This document shows positions 11,030-22,600 of a stretch of 64,000 nucleotides of DNA, piece after piece. The stretch comes from Hypsibius dujardini (taxonomy: Eukaryota; Tardigrada; Eutardigrada; Parachela; Hypsibiidae). The stretch spans positions 62,001 through 126,000 of the forward strand of contig LRSR01009797.1 of the NCBI GenBank assembly GCA_001579985.1, given 5' to 3'. Both the position numbers and the translations under genes were made by a program. Under the pieces are notes generated by a model, which did no database searches, was not told where the DNA came from, and worked only from the letters and a program-made list of their open reading frames with translations. How positions within the stretch are numbered: position 1 is the first letter of the stretch; every line of letters starts with the position of its first letter.

Positions 11030-12178
11030 CAGCACCTGCTTTTCGAGATTTGCGCATCTTACCTACGTCAACATGGAGTTGATGGTACCCGGTGGAACAT
11101 ATACCATTGGATCATAGCCTATTTGGCTATCGGGGCAAACGCCGAAACTTATAACGACACTTTTGGAACAATTGTCGAAGACCCTACATATCCCGCATGC
11201 TTTAATTTAGAGTGTATAATAAACGTGTCAGTATGGCAGTGGCAATGGCAGTGGCAGTGGCATGTGAGCCGTTGGTAAGTTGCTTGATTGAAAACTGAGG
11301 CGCATTTCAGTGGGTAGGTGGTTTTGTACGCACACCTAGGGTCATATATATGGAAACGCAGTTTGCGTTGCGCCTTAGAATCGCGTCGCTACAGTAGTCT
11401 CAAAAGTAAGTTTCAACGCGGTAGTGCCACTGCCATACTGACACTGCCACTGCCACTACCACTGCCATACTGACAAGTTTGTTATACACCCACTGCAAGC
11501 AGTATGGAGAGCTTTTCTAGCATGCTTTCGACGCGAACCGTCGGGCGGTCGGCAGCTTGACTTACACTCCTGGAATTGCAACTATTATGTGCATCAATGT
11601 AGATTGGATGAACTTGCAGCGCCACAAAGAGAGCTGGGAAGGGCACTAACAACGACCATGGTACAGAGATTAAATAGCAGAGCCTAGACCAGAGGCGGGG
11701 GAATGATCAATACTTCATCAAATAGACTCGCTGCGGATGGGGGACACTTTTAGTTATTTCATCGGTTTGAAGACTGATTTGGGGGATGTATTCTTCTTCT
11801 TTTGTTCATCATCCAAATGAACCAAAACTGGTATTGTAGTTGCCCCTAAAGTGGATTCATGAGAGTAGCATTAACGTCCTTTAGTTTTTAGTTCACAACA
11901 AGATTTCACCCTGAAGTTTTTATTTTCATTCAGCACAAAATTGCCATCCCCTCCCCCCCCCGTAAAAGGTCCGTTCCGCCTCTGACCCAAGCGAACAAGT
12001 GACTTGCAGAGTAGGGGTAAACAGAAGCTGGTATGACTGGATCTAATTATTCCTTTTCCGCAGGGATGTACGCATCAGAAACCGCGTCATCGTTTTCGAG
12101 ACTCCGGACAAAATCCCGTTTCCGGCTGATGAGCACACTTATAAACGAGCACAGTGCTTGTCGTCCTACCTGCCGTAG
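11030..12178 (+). CDS. Unassigned coding-like exons interrupted by two MITEs
   Basis: Three plus-strand segments look coding. The first, from 11030 after an acceptor (GAATTACAG), includes ASYLRQHGVDGTRWNIYHW and NAETYNDTFGTIVEDP. The second, about 11495-11685, includes WRAFLACFRREPSGG and HSWNCNYYVHQCRLDEL. The third, about 12065-12178 after TTTTCCGCAG, includes VIVFETPDKIPFPADEHTY and ends SSYLP-stop. The family is not recognised. A MITE (11212-11489) separates segments 1 and 2 and a hAT-like element (11690-11984) separates 2 and 3. I could not find splice phases that join all three, so this may be a gene broken by the insertions. Confidence 0.3.
11212..11489. mobile_element. MITE with GTGTATAAYAAAC terminal inverted repeats
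   Basis: The left end GTGTATAATAAACGTGTCAG and the complement of the right end GTGTATAACAAACTTGTCAG match over about 31 bp, followed by GGCAGTGGC-type subterminal repeats on both sides. Length is 278 bp with no coding capacity. It lies between two coding-like segments. Confidence 0.7.
11690..11984. mobile_element. hAT-like MITE, CAGAGGCGG ends
   Basis: The left end CAGAGGCGGGG and right end CCGCCTCTG are inverted, with internal C and G homopolymers like those in the 9438-9655 element. The flanking 8-mers (GCCTAGAC and ACCCAAGC) match only weakly, so the insertion is old or the ends are slightly misplaced. Confidence 0.5.
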
Positions 12179-12859
12179 TTGCTTTACATCGATGAAGGTC
12201 CATCAAGGTTAACATAAAAACAACGAAACAACTATTACGAAGCATCTGAAAGAGACGACATTCAACGACACGGGACTCCACAGCATGTGTACCAACCTGG
12301 GTATTTTTTATGCGTTGGCCGAGTATGTGAGTGTTGACCTTCGCTTCACTGATTTTCATGCACTCGAAACTGATTCGTTACAACCTATAAAACTGTTTAT
12401 TTTTTGCGCAGATTTCGCATATCCTCTGCCCAGATTTTGATTTCTACTCCGCTGTTGTTGAACATCAAGCGCAGGTTGCCTCTCCGTCCGAGCTGAAGTA
12501 CCAGGGTGGCAAGATCTTCCGGGCAGTTGCGACAGTTGCATTTGCCGTGACTTCAGCCGTGATTTTTGAGGTGGATGGGTTCGTGGCAAGCATTATTCAA
12601 TTCGCGTAGGAAAACCCAACTACAGTACAGCGGTCAGTTTTACGAGGCGTTTCACTTACTTACTAATGGTAAAACTATACATAACCATATTTTTGTAAAA
12701 TAACTGGAGTAGGACTAAACTAACTTTTAATGACTAATTCTTGAGTCCTCTTTACCTCTCACAAAACATGTCACATGATGCGGTCATCAATCATTTAAGT
12801 GGGAAACCTAACCTTATATCAATTTGTTTCGACTGCAGTAAAGCTACAGTGATAGCCTT
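12179..12859. other. No firm feature; possible signal-peptide-like ORF on -
   Basis: On the minus strand at about 12250-12110 a frame begins MLRNSCFVVFMLTLMDL and later reads KCAHQPETGFCPES, which has the C-x8-C spacing of a Kunitz domain start. It stops soon after and no continuation is visible, so I do not call it a gene. Confidence 0.3.
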
Positions 12860-13756
12860 ACTCGGGCAGTAATGGAGATTTTCCCTCCCGATCGAGGTGG
12901 TGTTTTTTTTACAAATACCTGCCTATTTATCATGATTTTACGTTGGGGTCTCCGCGTGGAAATTACATAAGCCGTTTCAGAAAAAAATAAAGAAGAAAAA
13001 GACTTCCCGTGCCAATTGGTGCTATGAGGCAACGCTTGATTGATTGATTCTTCAATTGCTTTTCCGAACTTTTAAATTTTTTTATGCCAAAAAATATTTT
13101 GCTGAGCGTACACGTATTTTTTAAATGTACTAGACTCCTTGAGAAATATTTTTTAAAAAATTAGAAATGTTTCGATCAACCAGAACAGCTCGAAAAAATA
13201 AACTAAAAGAGCACAGTGGCGACGCCGTCAATATCTTATACTCGTGCAGCCTGCAATCGGCCCTACAGCCTGCACTCGGCCCTGCAGCCTGCACTCGGCC
13301 CTGCAGCCTGCACTCGGCCCTGCAGCCTGCACTCGGCCCTGCAACCTGCACTCGGCCCTGCAGCCATAAGAAGCGTAAGGCTAGACTACGGTTATTAGCA
13401 CTCCTCCCTTCATTTATTTTTTTGCGGTGTTACGTTACGTTTGAAAAATTGCGTTTTATTTTTAAAATTTTGTTGAAGGCTTGTAGTAAGTTCGAAAAAT
13501 ACGTGTACGCTCAGCAAAATATTTTTTGGCATAAAAAAAATTAAAAGTTCGGAAAAGCAATTAAAAAATCAATCAATCAAGCGTTGCCTCATAGCAACAA
13601 TTGGCACGGGAAGTATTTTTCTTCTTTATTTTTTTCTGAAACCGCTTATGTAATTTCCACGCGGAGACCCCAATGTAAAATCATGATAAATAGACAAGTA
13701 TTTGTAAAAAAAACCCCACCCCGATCAGGAGGGAAAATCTCCATTACTGCCCTAGT
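12860..13756. mobile_element. Fold-back element with ~255-bp terminal inverted repeats
   Basis: Left arm (12860 to about 13115) and right arm (about 13500 to 13756) are near-perfect complements, sharing ACTMGGGCAGTAATGGAG at the tip and GGGGTCTCCGCGTGGAAAT inside. The interior holds a 19-bp tandem repeat. There is no transposase, so it is a non-autonomous fold-back or long-TIR MITE. Indels in homopolymers separate the arms. Confidence 0.8.
13245..13363. repeat. 19-bp tandem repeat inside fold-back element
   Basis: About six copies of CCTGCACTCGGCCCTGCAG, the first diverged. It is far more GC-rich than its surroundings. Confidence 0.85.
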
Positions 13757-14550
13757 TAGACAAACTAAACTAAGCAACCTTCGTTTACAGCATGATATGA
13801 TTGGAACGAGCAACACGTGCGCGTGGGTATGTGCCCTTTGAAGTAATCATTAATCATGGTTGCAAATCAGTACATTTTTTTGTTTCTAACCAGGGATGAT
13901 TTTCAACTTCCACACCCAGAATCTATTCGCCATATGGTTTTTTTCAATATTCCTATATTTAGTATTATTTCGGATATATTTATTGTCAGTGTGGTCCCAA
14001 GAATTTGTTGACATAGTTTAAATTTACCAAAACACTGGTGAATCCACCACGTCCTTTGATTTTTACTTAAGAAATGCGATTATAAAGAAACAATTTATTA
14101 AAAATATTTTACACCATCCCAACTAAAAACCAATTTGGAATCGATTAGTATCTGCCGAAATTCGTTCGCTGGTCATGGGGTGGAGCTATTTCTTAATACT
14201 GAAATAGGCCGTAAATGTATGAGTGCATTTATGGGAAATGGTTAAAGCTACACCGACAACATACTTATTGAAAATTACTATAAATACTGCATTTGAAAAA
14301 ATATATGGCAAATAGATTCAGCGTGTGGACGTTAAAAATCATCCCTTGTAAGGACGCCTCACTTATTCTTGTACTATACTTAAACTTAAGCTAAATTTGA
14401 GTAACTCTCAAAATTAAATTAGTAAGAGCAATATCCCCTTCCTCCGGCATTTGAACTTGTAACTAAACGACACACTTGCCACTTGACTTTAACATTCCGG
14501 CTCTACAGTCTCTGAAGATTGGCATGTTTCTGTATTGAGTGTATAATTAC
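13757..14550. other. No supported feature
   Basis: AT-rich sequence with no repeat partner and no exon signal I trust. Confidence 0.5.
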
Positions 14551-14553
14551 AGA

Positions 14554-16479
14554 GGAGATTTCAAAAGCTACCGAATACGGCACCAATTGGACCGCTGCCA
14601 CACGAAAGGCCCTCTCCCTGCTTTCGGACTCAGAAAACCGTGAAGAGTCCGTCAGTGCCCTGGATAGCAGTGACGAGCAGCTAGAAAGGGAAGTGCTGTC
14701 CACAATTCCGGCTGAGCAGCGCACTCCATATTTGACTGCAACGGCGAAAGCCCTTCTTTTGCCAGTGCATTCGGTGCCAGCTTTGCGGTATCGGAGTTGA
14801 GCTTCCAAACTTGGTTCAAGGTCACAGGGAGGACCCATTTTGCGGAGAAACTTCGGTCATCCGATCTGCCCCGATTCCGAAGAGACAGTTGAGGCTGCGG
14901 CTGCAGGCTACTGGTCTAAGCAGACAGCCTGGAAGAAAAAGATACACTTAGTCTGTTTTCCGCAAAAATATTTCTTTCCGTCATTAAGGGCGGGGGAATA
15001 CTTTACTGATTGAAATTGATATAGCTGTTTGAGAGGTCGTATAGACGTATGAAGCAGACTGACGTAGAGCAAACTGAGATTGACCGGGCGGGCGGTCAAG
15101 TTTTGCTTGTAAAGAGCCTTATTTTTTTCATTTTGATTGCGGGGGGGGGGGGAGCAGTGGCCCGGACTTCCAATCAGCCCCCACTGGTTCTGCCAATTTC
15201 GATCAGTAACCATATCCTGTCTCCCGTAAATTGTCTCTCACAGGAGTTGACCATGGAAGCCGGCGAGACGCACTATGATGAAGCTGATTCTATGGTAGCT
15301 ATTTGGTATTTTAATTGATACCTTCAACACAACTTGGCCAATTGTTTTAAATGATCACACAGTACGGGTGTGCACTAACACTTGTATCCCCGTCGTAATA
15401 ATTCAATTTGTTTTGCTTAAAACTGAAAATTCAAAGAACAATCGAGCATGCTGTTTGATTTTTATCGCAAAAACTGCCGTTGCAGCTGCGATTGATTGTG
15501 ACCCTTCTTTGCCTCGCACCACATAGGCAGGTACCCATGCCAGCAAACAAAAGGAGACAGTCGAAGTGTTCGCAGAAGGAACACATGGACTGATCGTTGA
15601 AAATCGTCCTGTTGTATCAAAGCTCGAGGCACCCTGCGTTTCCTCGGCTGCTTCCAACGCCGTACCTCAACAGCACTCCACGAATCCAGCTTAGCGAACT
15701 GGTTCACCATACAGGGAATTTTCGTTGCCAAACTCAGGTTAATCGACATAGGCGTGAACGAAGCCATCGTCACGCAAGATATGTTGCATTCTGTCGTGCA
15801 AAAGGCCTGGATGACGATGTCAGCTCAGCAGCACCAGGCAAGTGCGGTTGACACTGAATATTTGCTTAAGGCTTAACCATTGCATCCATCTAGTTTTTTG
15901 TTTTCTAGGTCTAGAACATTGATGATGATGCCGGTCGCAGCAGTTCTTCACCGCACACTTCCCCTTCCTGCAACGCCTCACCCAAGCGTTGGCTGTGGTC
16001 ATTGTCGAGATTCAAGCCGGGTCCATGAGCAGCCAGGTGTGTGGCTGGGAATTGCACAGTGTACCTCGCTATTTATCAAATAAAACAGTAATGTAATTGC
16101 AGCGTCCTATTGCGATCACACCCATAAAACTGAGTACTCCCCGTTTTGCCAGACGGGAAACGTGATGAGTCAATGGTAAACTAATATCGTCTAGTTACTG
16201 CTTTATGCCTTGTCATGTTTTTTATAAGATTATGTTCTGTAGATGATGGGCAGAGGTGGCGGTCATCGCGGCAAAGAACGCCGAAAAGGAAGCGCAACAA
16301 GGGCGACCAAAAATAAGACTTGTTCATGTGGCTTCGTGGTGGTCGATCTGGTGGTCTTGCACCTTGTTAGCTGAATGAGATCTGTCATCGCTGGATCTGC
16401 GAAGAGTGTTGCTTGAAGTCAAAAATCTTGGAGCAGTGGAAACAGCGACAAACAGCGGTGGATTACAACGAGCCGGAAA
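14554..16479 (+). CDS. Candidate multi-exon gene or pseudogene of unknown function
   Basis: Several plus-strand segments with splice signals look coding. About 14554-14800 includes EEISKATEYGTNWTAATRKA. Segment 15244-15294 has ATG at 15253 (MEAGETHYDEADSM) followed by GTAGCT. Segment 15527-15694 includes KETVEVFAEGTHGLIVEN. An overlapping frame to 15837 includes LANWFTIQGIFVAKLRLIDI. Segment 15915-16028 includes NIDDDAGRSSSSPHTSPS. Segment 16371-16479 includes EICHRWICEECCLKSK, a possible zinc-binding cluster. The 15837/15915 junction uses CAG/GCAAGT, a GC-AG intron. The step from one frame to another near 15690 needs a 1-nt shift, so the locus may be decayed. No family is recognised and the exon chain is tentative. 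Confidence 0.35.
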
Positions 16480-16667
16480 GTACGTATTTTGTCGCCTGTG
16501 CTTGTAGTCATGCTGTCAAGGTTGTCCGAAAATGAGTTAACGCCAAGAACCCCCCACCTTGTATTTCATTTTTTCTTTCCTTTTAATTTTTGGGGTATTA
16601 AACATGAGTACAGAGGTTAAACTACTTCATGGTGCTCAGTTTTTAATTAATTCCCGCGTGCAAAATT

Positions 16668-17781
16668 TCACTTCGAATTTTTCAAAACATGCTCGATTTG
16701 AAGCTCCTGCTTCTCTATCATAAGTTTAACACGTTTCGGCCAGGATCGCAAAGCGTTATTGATTTTACTTTGGTCTAAATTCGACCACACTTTTCGCATA
16801 ACCCGTTTCAAATCTGCCACTGTAGTGGTGGCGTGGTCAAACAATTTCCACTTAAACAGACCATTCACATAAAAATCCATGAGGGCCAGGTCAGGGCTAT
16901 TACCCATCCAGTGCTCTTTCGGAATGAACTTGATTCCGGAATTTCGAAGCCATTCTTGGGTGATTCCGGAAGAGTGCGCTGGAGCACTGTCATGGTGGAA
17001 GACGACCTTGTTGATAAGCTCTCCCGGAAATAGTTTCCGATTGTCGTTCTTGAAAAGCGGCTCCAATACATGTTGGATGTAGTACTCACTGTTGATTTTC
17101 GCTCCGGGTTTGACGAAGCGGATTGCAGTTTTTCCACGGGAGCAATCGCCGGCTACAAACAAGACGCCCTTGGGGTGAGATTCTTTCCAGAATTTAGTCC
17201 AACTTTCCGGACTCCGTTCTCTCCGAAACTCGTAGTAAATCTTCCGGATCCCGTTAGTGTCAGTGAGATACACCCAGGCCTCATAAATGGTAACAATGTT
17301 CTTCCACTCACAGCCGTTGATATGGCGCAGAAATCTCGGGCCTCGGTCCAGCCGTTGTTTAGCCTGCTTGTTCGATAGGGCAAGAACACGCACCTTCCCC
17401 TCCAAATCCTGGCTAATGACATTAGCAATATTTGTAGCGGACACACCGTACTTCGAAGATAACGCAGAACGGGTCAGCGTATTCGGTCCCGAGAGGTCCT
17501 TTTCAATGGCAGCCGCCAGACCAGGAGTTCGAAGTTTCGGGGAGCAACGGAGTTTCACCGACGACGGTGCAGTATCACTTCCGGCTTCTTTGTTTTTATT
17601 TTTCTTGATGAGATGATTTAATACTGCTTTTTTTAGAAACAACGATATTCCTGACTTTCAATACTTCTACAATTTTTTTGGATGAATATTTCAAACTGAC
17701 CAATGTCAAAATAGACTCTCTCACACCCATTTCTAGTTTACGACCCACCTTTGCATCCAAATGAGACAAGAAACATATCAT
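16668..17781 (-). mobile_element. maT-type (DD37D) mariner transposase, degenerate
   Basis: The main frame, 16668-17642 (324 codons), is a Tc1/mariner transposase lacking its N-terminus. It has YEAWVYLTD, HHDSAPAHSS and NSPDLALMDFYVNG. Spacing between the second and third Asp is 37 residues, the DD37D class. The first catalytic Asp, normally in a DEAWVYL context, is Tyr here. The helix-turn-helix start (MGVRESILTLVSLKYSSKKI) lies in another frame at 17643-17781, so at least one frameshift separates them. I could not identify its terminal repeats. It is related to the element at 18153-19410. Confidence 0.8.
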
Positions 17782-18152
17782 GTATGTGAAATTGAGTGAA
17801 GCACGTGTTGGGTTTATGAGATTTGATCAGAATTTGATTTTGATCAGAGAAATCAGATAAGGCGTCCTGTACAGGTGTGAACATAAGTCACTGAGTACCA
17901 TCAAGTTGTTTAACTTCTGTTTGTTTAGTTAGAGCGGTTTCCCATATCTGCTTTTCAATGTATAATTTTTGACACTTCAATCGCTATCGTTGTTTAGCTG
18001 GTAGTTGCGTCTCTATTTACGTTGAATTATTGTGAAAAAATAACACATACGTTCTAGTAACGACACTAAGCAAAGATACTGGCTTTCTTTGTCGGCCAAT
18101 GAACTTGACTTCCGCTTCGTTAAATTTATCTACTTGCTTGCAATAACAAATA
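17782..18152. other. Spacer between the two mariners
   Basis: Nothing recognisable. The outer terminal repeat of the first mariner may lie here but I could not pair it. Confidence 0.4.
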
Positions 18153-19410
18153 CAAGGATAAATCACTTACACGCGACCACTTTTTTATCTACAGAAACGT
18201 TTTCCCATTCAAAACATGCTCGATTTGGAAACTCTTTACTTTCCATTATCAATTCGATACGTTTTGGCCAAAATAAGAGCGTTTTTCAAACAAATGTGAG
18301 AGGAATTTCAGACCACACTGCTGTCATTACACGCTTGATACCATGCAAAGTATTAGCCTCCCTGTTAAACAAATTCTACTTGAATTTTCCGTTGACTGCG
18401 TAGTCTAGTGGAACCAGATCCGGTGAATTGCCCATCCACTGCTCTGCCGGAATAAGTTTTATCCCAGATTCCAGAAGGTCTTTTTGGGTTTTTTGGAGGC
18501 GTGAGCGGAAGCGGAGTCTTGGTGGAAGACGATTTTATATTCCTCCCCCGGATAGAAGTGCGGGGTGTCAACCTAGATCAGCGGTTTCAGGCAATGCTTT
18601 ATCTAGTAGTCGAAATTAATATTTGCCTCAGGCTCTATGAAACAAAGAGTAGTCACGGCGCGCCAGCAGATCCCAGCGAAGAACATCACTCCGACGGAAG
18701 GAGATTTCTTACAGAACTTTGTCCAACTTTCCGGGGTTCGCGCTCTTTTGATCTCGCAGTAAACTCTTTGTAATCCGTCGATAGTATCCAGATAAACTCA
18801 TGCCTCATCTACTGTCAAAATATAGCGGAGCCTGGTCGATCCTAGAAATCCAAAAATGTGAGTGCCGCGTTGGAGACGTTGGAGAATCTGCTTATCCGAC
18901 AGGGCATGGAAGTGATACTTTTTCTTCAACTTCCCCTTGATATCCCGTTTGACTTTGAGACTTGGTTATCCTTCGCCAACTGGGTAATGGAGGGTGGAGA
19001 GGCAACATTGATGTTTCGTTTTACTTTCAAGATGAGAACCGGGTTCCTCAGTTTTGGGGTCCCTCAATTCCACTCCTTCAGAAGGGCTTGAGGAATCCGA
19101 TTTCGTTTCGTCTAATATTTATCGCAGACCTTAAGGACCGTAGTTTTCGAAACAGATTGATTTGGGGGCGATCAGAGTACTGACAATGTTTTTGGAGGAA
19201 TAGTTGAGCTGGTATAAGGTTAAAATCGAGGCCTCGAGCCCAGAACTAATTGGATGCGCCATGTTTAAGGCAAGCGAAATTTCCAACTGACAAAGTAAAC
19301 CACAAAAACTTTGTTGCGCAATTTTTTTGCGTGAGATGTGCAAAAAATGCACATACCTGTGCACAGCAAGAGAAACAGGTAAGTGGTCGCATGTAAGTGA
19401 TATATCCCTG
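18153..19410 (-). mobile_element. Second maT-like mariner, highly decayed, with TIRs and TA sites
   Basis: Terminal repeats match over about 29 bp: the left reads CAAGGATAAATCACTTACAC and the complement of the right reads CAGGGATATATCACTTACAT, both continuing GCGACCACTT. TA flanks both ends (18151-18152, 19411-19412), giving a 1258-bp element. The minus strand retains transposase remnants similar to the neighbour (EASILTLYQLNYSSKNI near the N-terminus) but is broken in all frames. Confidence 0.8.
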
Positions 19411-19684
19411 TATACTAATGAACCTGGTTTCAAATACAGATGAATGCGCGAATCAAACTCATTGCGAGTAATATTTTCTACTGCATTTTAGTGGCAACGT
19501 CGCTTGCAAAAATGAGTTCGGTAGCAAAACTGGCGAAATATAATTGAATTTATCCTTGTTAACGTAATAAAACGACAAGAATATTAGCACCACCAAGTTA
19601 TACCAAGTCAGGTAACAAGTCAGAAGTGAAGCTGAATATTCATGAGTCAGATTTCTTTCCGCATAACAGCAGAGTCTGCCTGCA

Positions 19685-22600
19685 TCAACTACAAGTTTGA
19701 AGGATTCCTGTCTCGCCTTTCCCTGAAACAGCAAAGGATATCCAAAGTTAAAACCAGATAATGTGAATGAGTACGAGGTAAAGGCTATTGACCAGGCCGT
19801 TTTAGAATTGTAACTTAACCATGCCGGTTTTTTTCAACGTTGAATTCCCGGCACTGCAGTGCTGCCATGCTATAGCAGATGGCTTGAAAACATTCAGAAA
19901 AATTCTCTGACCCATTTTAGTTCGTTCCTAAGCCTCACGGTTTGAATTTGGATCCAAAAAACAGAAGGGAAGAATCTCAATGGAGAAGTGTGCAAGCAGT
20001 CCGGTAGAGGCGCCACTTCCTTTCCTTATGCGCCGTCGTTTCCTTAAAAACGACTCATGCGCCACCTGCTGGCCTAGTTAAGTTACAATTTCTAAAACGG
20101 CCTGGTTAATAGCCTTTACCTCGTACCTTACCTGTTTGCGGTTGGTCACGAGAATTTGAGGGGAAATCATGCATTGCGGACTGGGTGACGTTTCCTCTCC
20201 ATCCGGTGGAGGGAGTGCCTTTGTAAAAACCCCTCCATGGCGCGGACCCAGCAGAACAGACGACTTGGTTCTGGTCACCCTGCGTGCACTCCGAGATACC
20301 ATAGCACTCGTACATACCGGTAGGAAAGAATGCACATGTCGCAATAATTTCATTCTTTCGCGAAGAATCGAAAAACTTGCTCACAACTCCTAAAAAGTGG
20401 ATTTTTACTGCCAAAAGTAATAGTTTTAGAAAAATATCGACGAACCATCTTGATCTGCCCATCGTGACGCTGCATCCACCGAAAGCTCTTTCGTGCAACT
20501 GTAGTAACTATAGCGCAACTGCCGGCCATTGCCGTGGAACATCTTTTTCAGCGACCCAGTTCCAAAGTCACAGTTAGCCTTGCAACTGTAGGAACAGTTG
20601 GTGAAGAAAAGACAGTGGGCACTGATCTTGTTATCGTTAACGTGCGTTGCTGTAACTTTAACAAAAACCCGACAACCTCAGCAGGTTACCTCGTTCTTCC
20701 AGCACACAAACACATACATTCAACAACACACACCACACAACACACAACACACAACACAACCCAAACACAAACATTCAACACACAAACATTCTGAATTATG
20801 GACACTCGACTACGAAGAAGCTGTCTAATTGCGCCTTCCAGTTGATACATTACGAACGTTTTGGGGCTTTTGTGGAGTCCACTTTAGCTGACTCGTTCTG
20901 CGGCGTGGACGTGGAGATAACTAAATGGGGAAAAAACCTGTTTTATACATTTTCCAAGCCAGTCTGAAGCTACTGACCATTAATTAAGAAATCTGAAACA
21001 GTTGCTTAAATATCGATTTGTAAACACGGTAGTTTTCGGCAACTGCGAAAACGAATGAAAACGAAAAATATATGAGTAGAGCTGTAGCGTTTATACAACT
21101 TCACAAACATTTACTGCAGTCATGCTGGTTCAAATGAGTCCCCCCCCCGGGCCCCATTTCCAAGGACAGTACAGGGATTTTGCCTATGTATTAGTCGTTT
21201 CCAAAGTATTATTCCTATCAAACCAATGTGTAAGCAAACGTCTGATAGAAAACCCCAGCTGGCCCCACGTTTTCTGACGTTGTGAGTCTTCCACACCAAA
21301 TTTCGAGATGCAGTTTTTTGCCAAAACTTTCTCAATAAATTACCTAATGTCTGCTTGTAAGTTTAAAATAATCAGTTGGACGGTTCTTTTCCCAGGTATT
21401 TGCTGGGACTAATACTTAGGCAAAATCCCCGTACTATTTCGCCAGTTCTCACCTGATAATGGTAAACCAAAGCAGCGCGCCGTATTAGGTATAGCTTGCT
21501 GTATCTTGTCGTAGATATAAATTTGGTGAGTATTTCTTTAACCAAATAAACTTCTCCAAAACAAATACGAAAACGTGTAAAGTACAACATTTTATTCTCG
21601 TAAAAAACCATAATTACACTGTGAAATGTTGTCAAAACAATTTCCCCATTTTCTAATGATTTATATATATCTGAGCAGGAAACGGCTGCTGACTCTAGAC
21701 TGCTCTTTTTTATCATACGAGCGAACCGTCCGTTTGTCATTTAGAAAACTCACCTTGAAAAGCTGTTGCCTGGGATGGAGTTGACCACAAACAGGGCGTG
21801 GTTATAGCCAGGCAGAGCGTGCCATCTTCCATCACAGAGAGAGATGCCCCAGCAAACTTTTGTCCCGCGGTGCCCAGTTTCCATACAACTTCACCGCCGC
21901 CGTTTAGCAGGGCAAGGTCCCCATTATCCAAAAGCATCAGCGTGCTAGGCTTCACAAACAACGAACTTGTGCCAGAGACCCACATGGTAATATCCGATTG
22001 ACCTATAATAAAAATGGTTAATACCAATTCACGCAGCCTGCCATAATTTGTAGCCGGGTGAAAGGCCATCTTAGAGAATTCTAAAAGTTTTTGGTTTTGT
22101 TCAGTCGAATCATTTTTCTAGCGCTCACTTTAGCTACGAGGGCTACTCTAGACGTAATGCAAGTGGGTTATTTTCAATAAAAGAGGCAGTCAAAATTCAA
22201 GTCTGGAGATGCAATATTTTAGGGGAACAACTCTTCGCTATCCTGTTAACAATTTGGACGAGGCACCACTGCTGTACAACATCGCCCATGGACATCGGTT
22301 TTTTTGCTTCCCTGATTAAAAAAACATAATTAATTCGCATCCTATAATCCGAATGTAATATTGGGTTACTTCAACTGCAATTTTCAAACCGAAATTAAGG
22401 AACTCCGTAAAACTGAATGAGCAAACTGAAATAAATGTGTTCATTACGAAATAACCGGTGCAATGGCTTTGTAAATCATAGATATAGCATTTGTTCAAGA
22501 CTTAACAAAAATATCTTCAACCATAAACATTCGAAATTTAAATAAACTATTTCTGAAATAAGTGAAGGCTTACTTATCAATATTTTTTGCGTAGCAGCTC

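Noticed and set aside
13130-13544. Cys/Gln/Ala-rich ORFs on both strands
   Set aside because: Translations of the 19-bp tandem repeat; no start context or splice support.
20132-20462. Separate small secreted gene starting MGRSRWFVDIFLKLLLL
   Set aside because: The hydrophobic stretch coincides with a 56-bp AT-rich intron; splicing it out continues the gene C frame on both sides. Kept as an alternative, not as a separate gene.
20534-20828. Thr/His-rich ORFs on +
   Set aside because: Produced by the CA-rich microsatellite.
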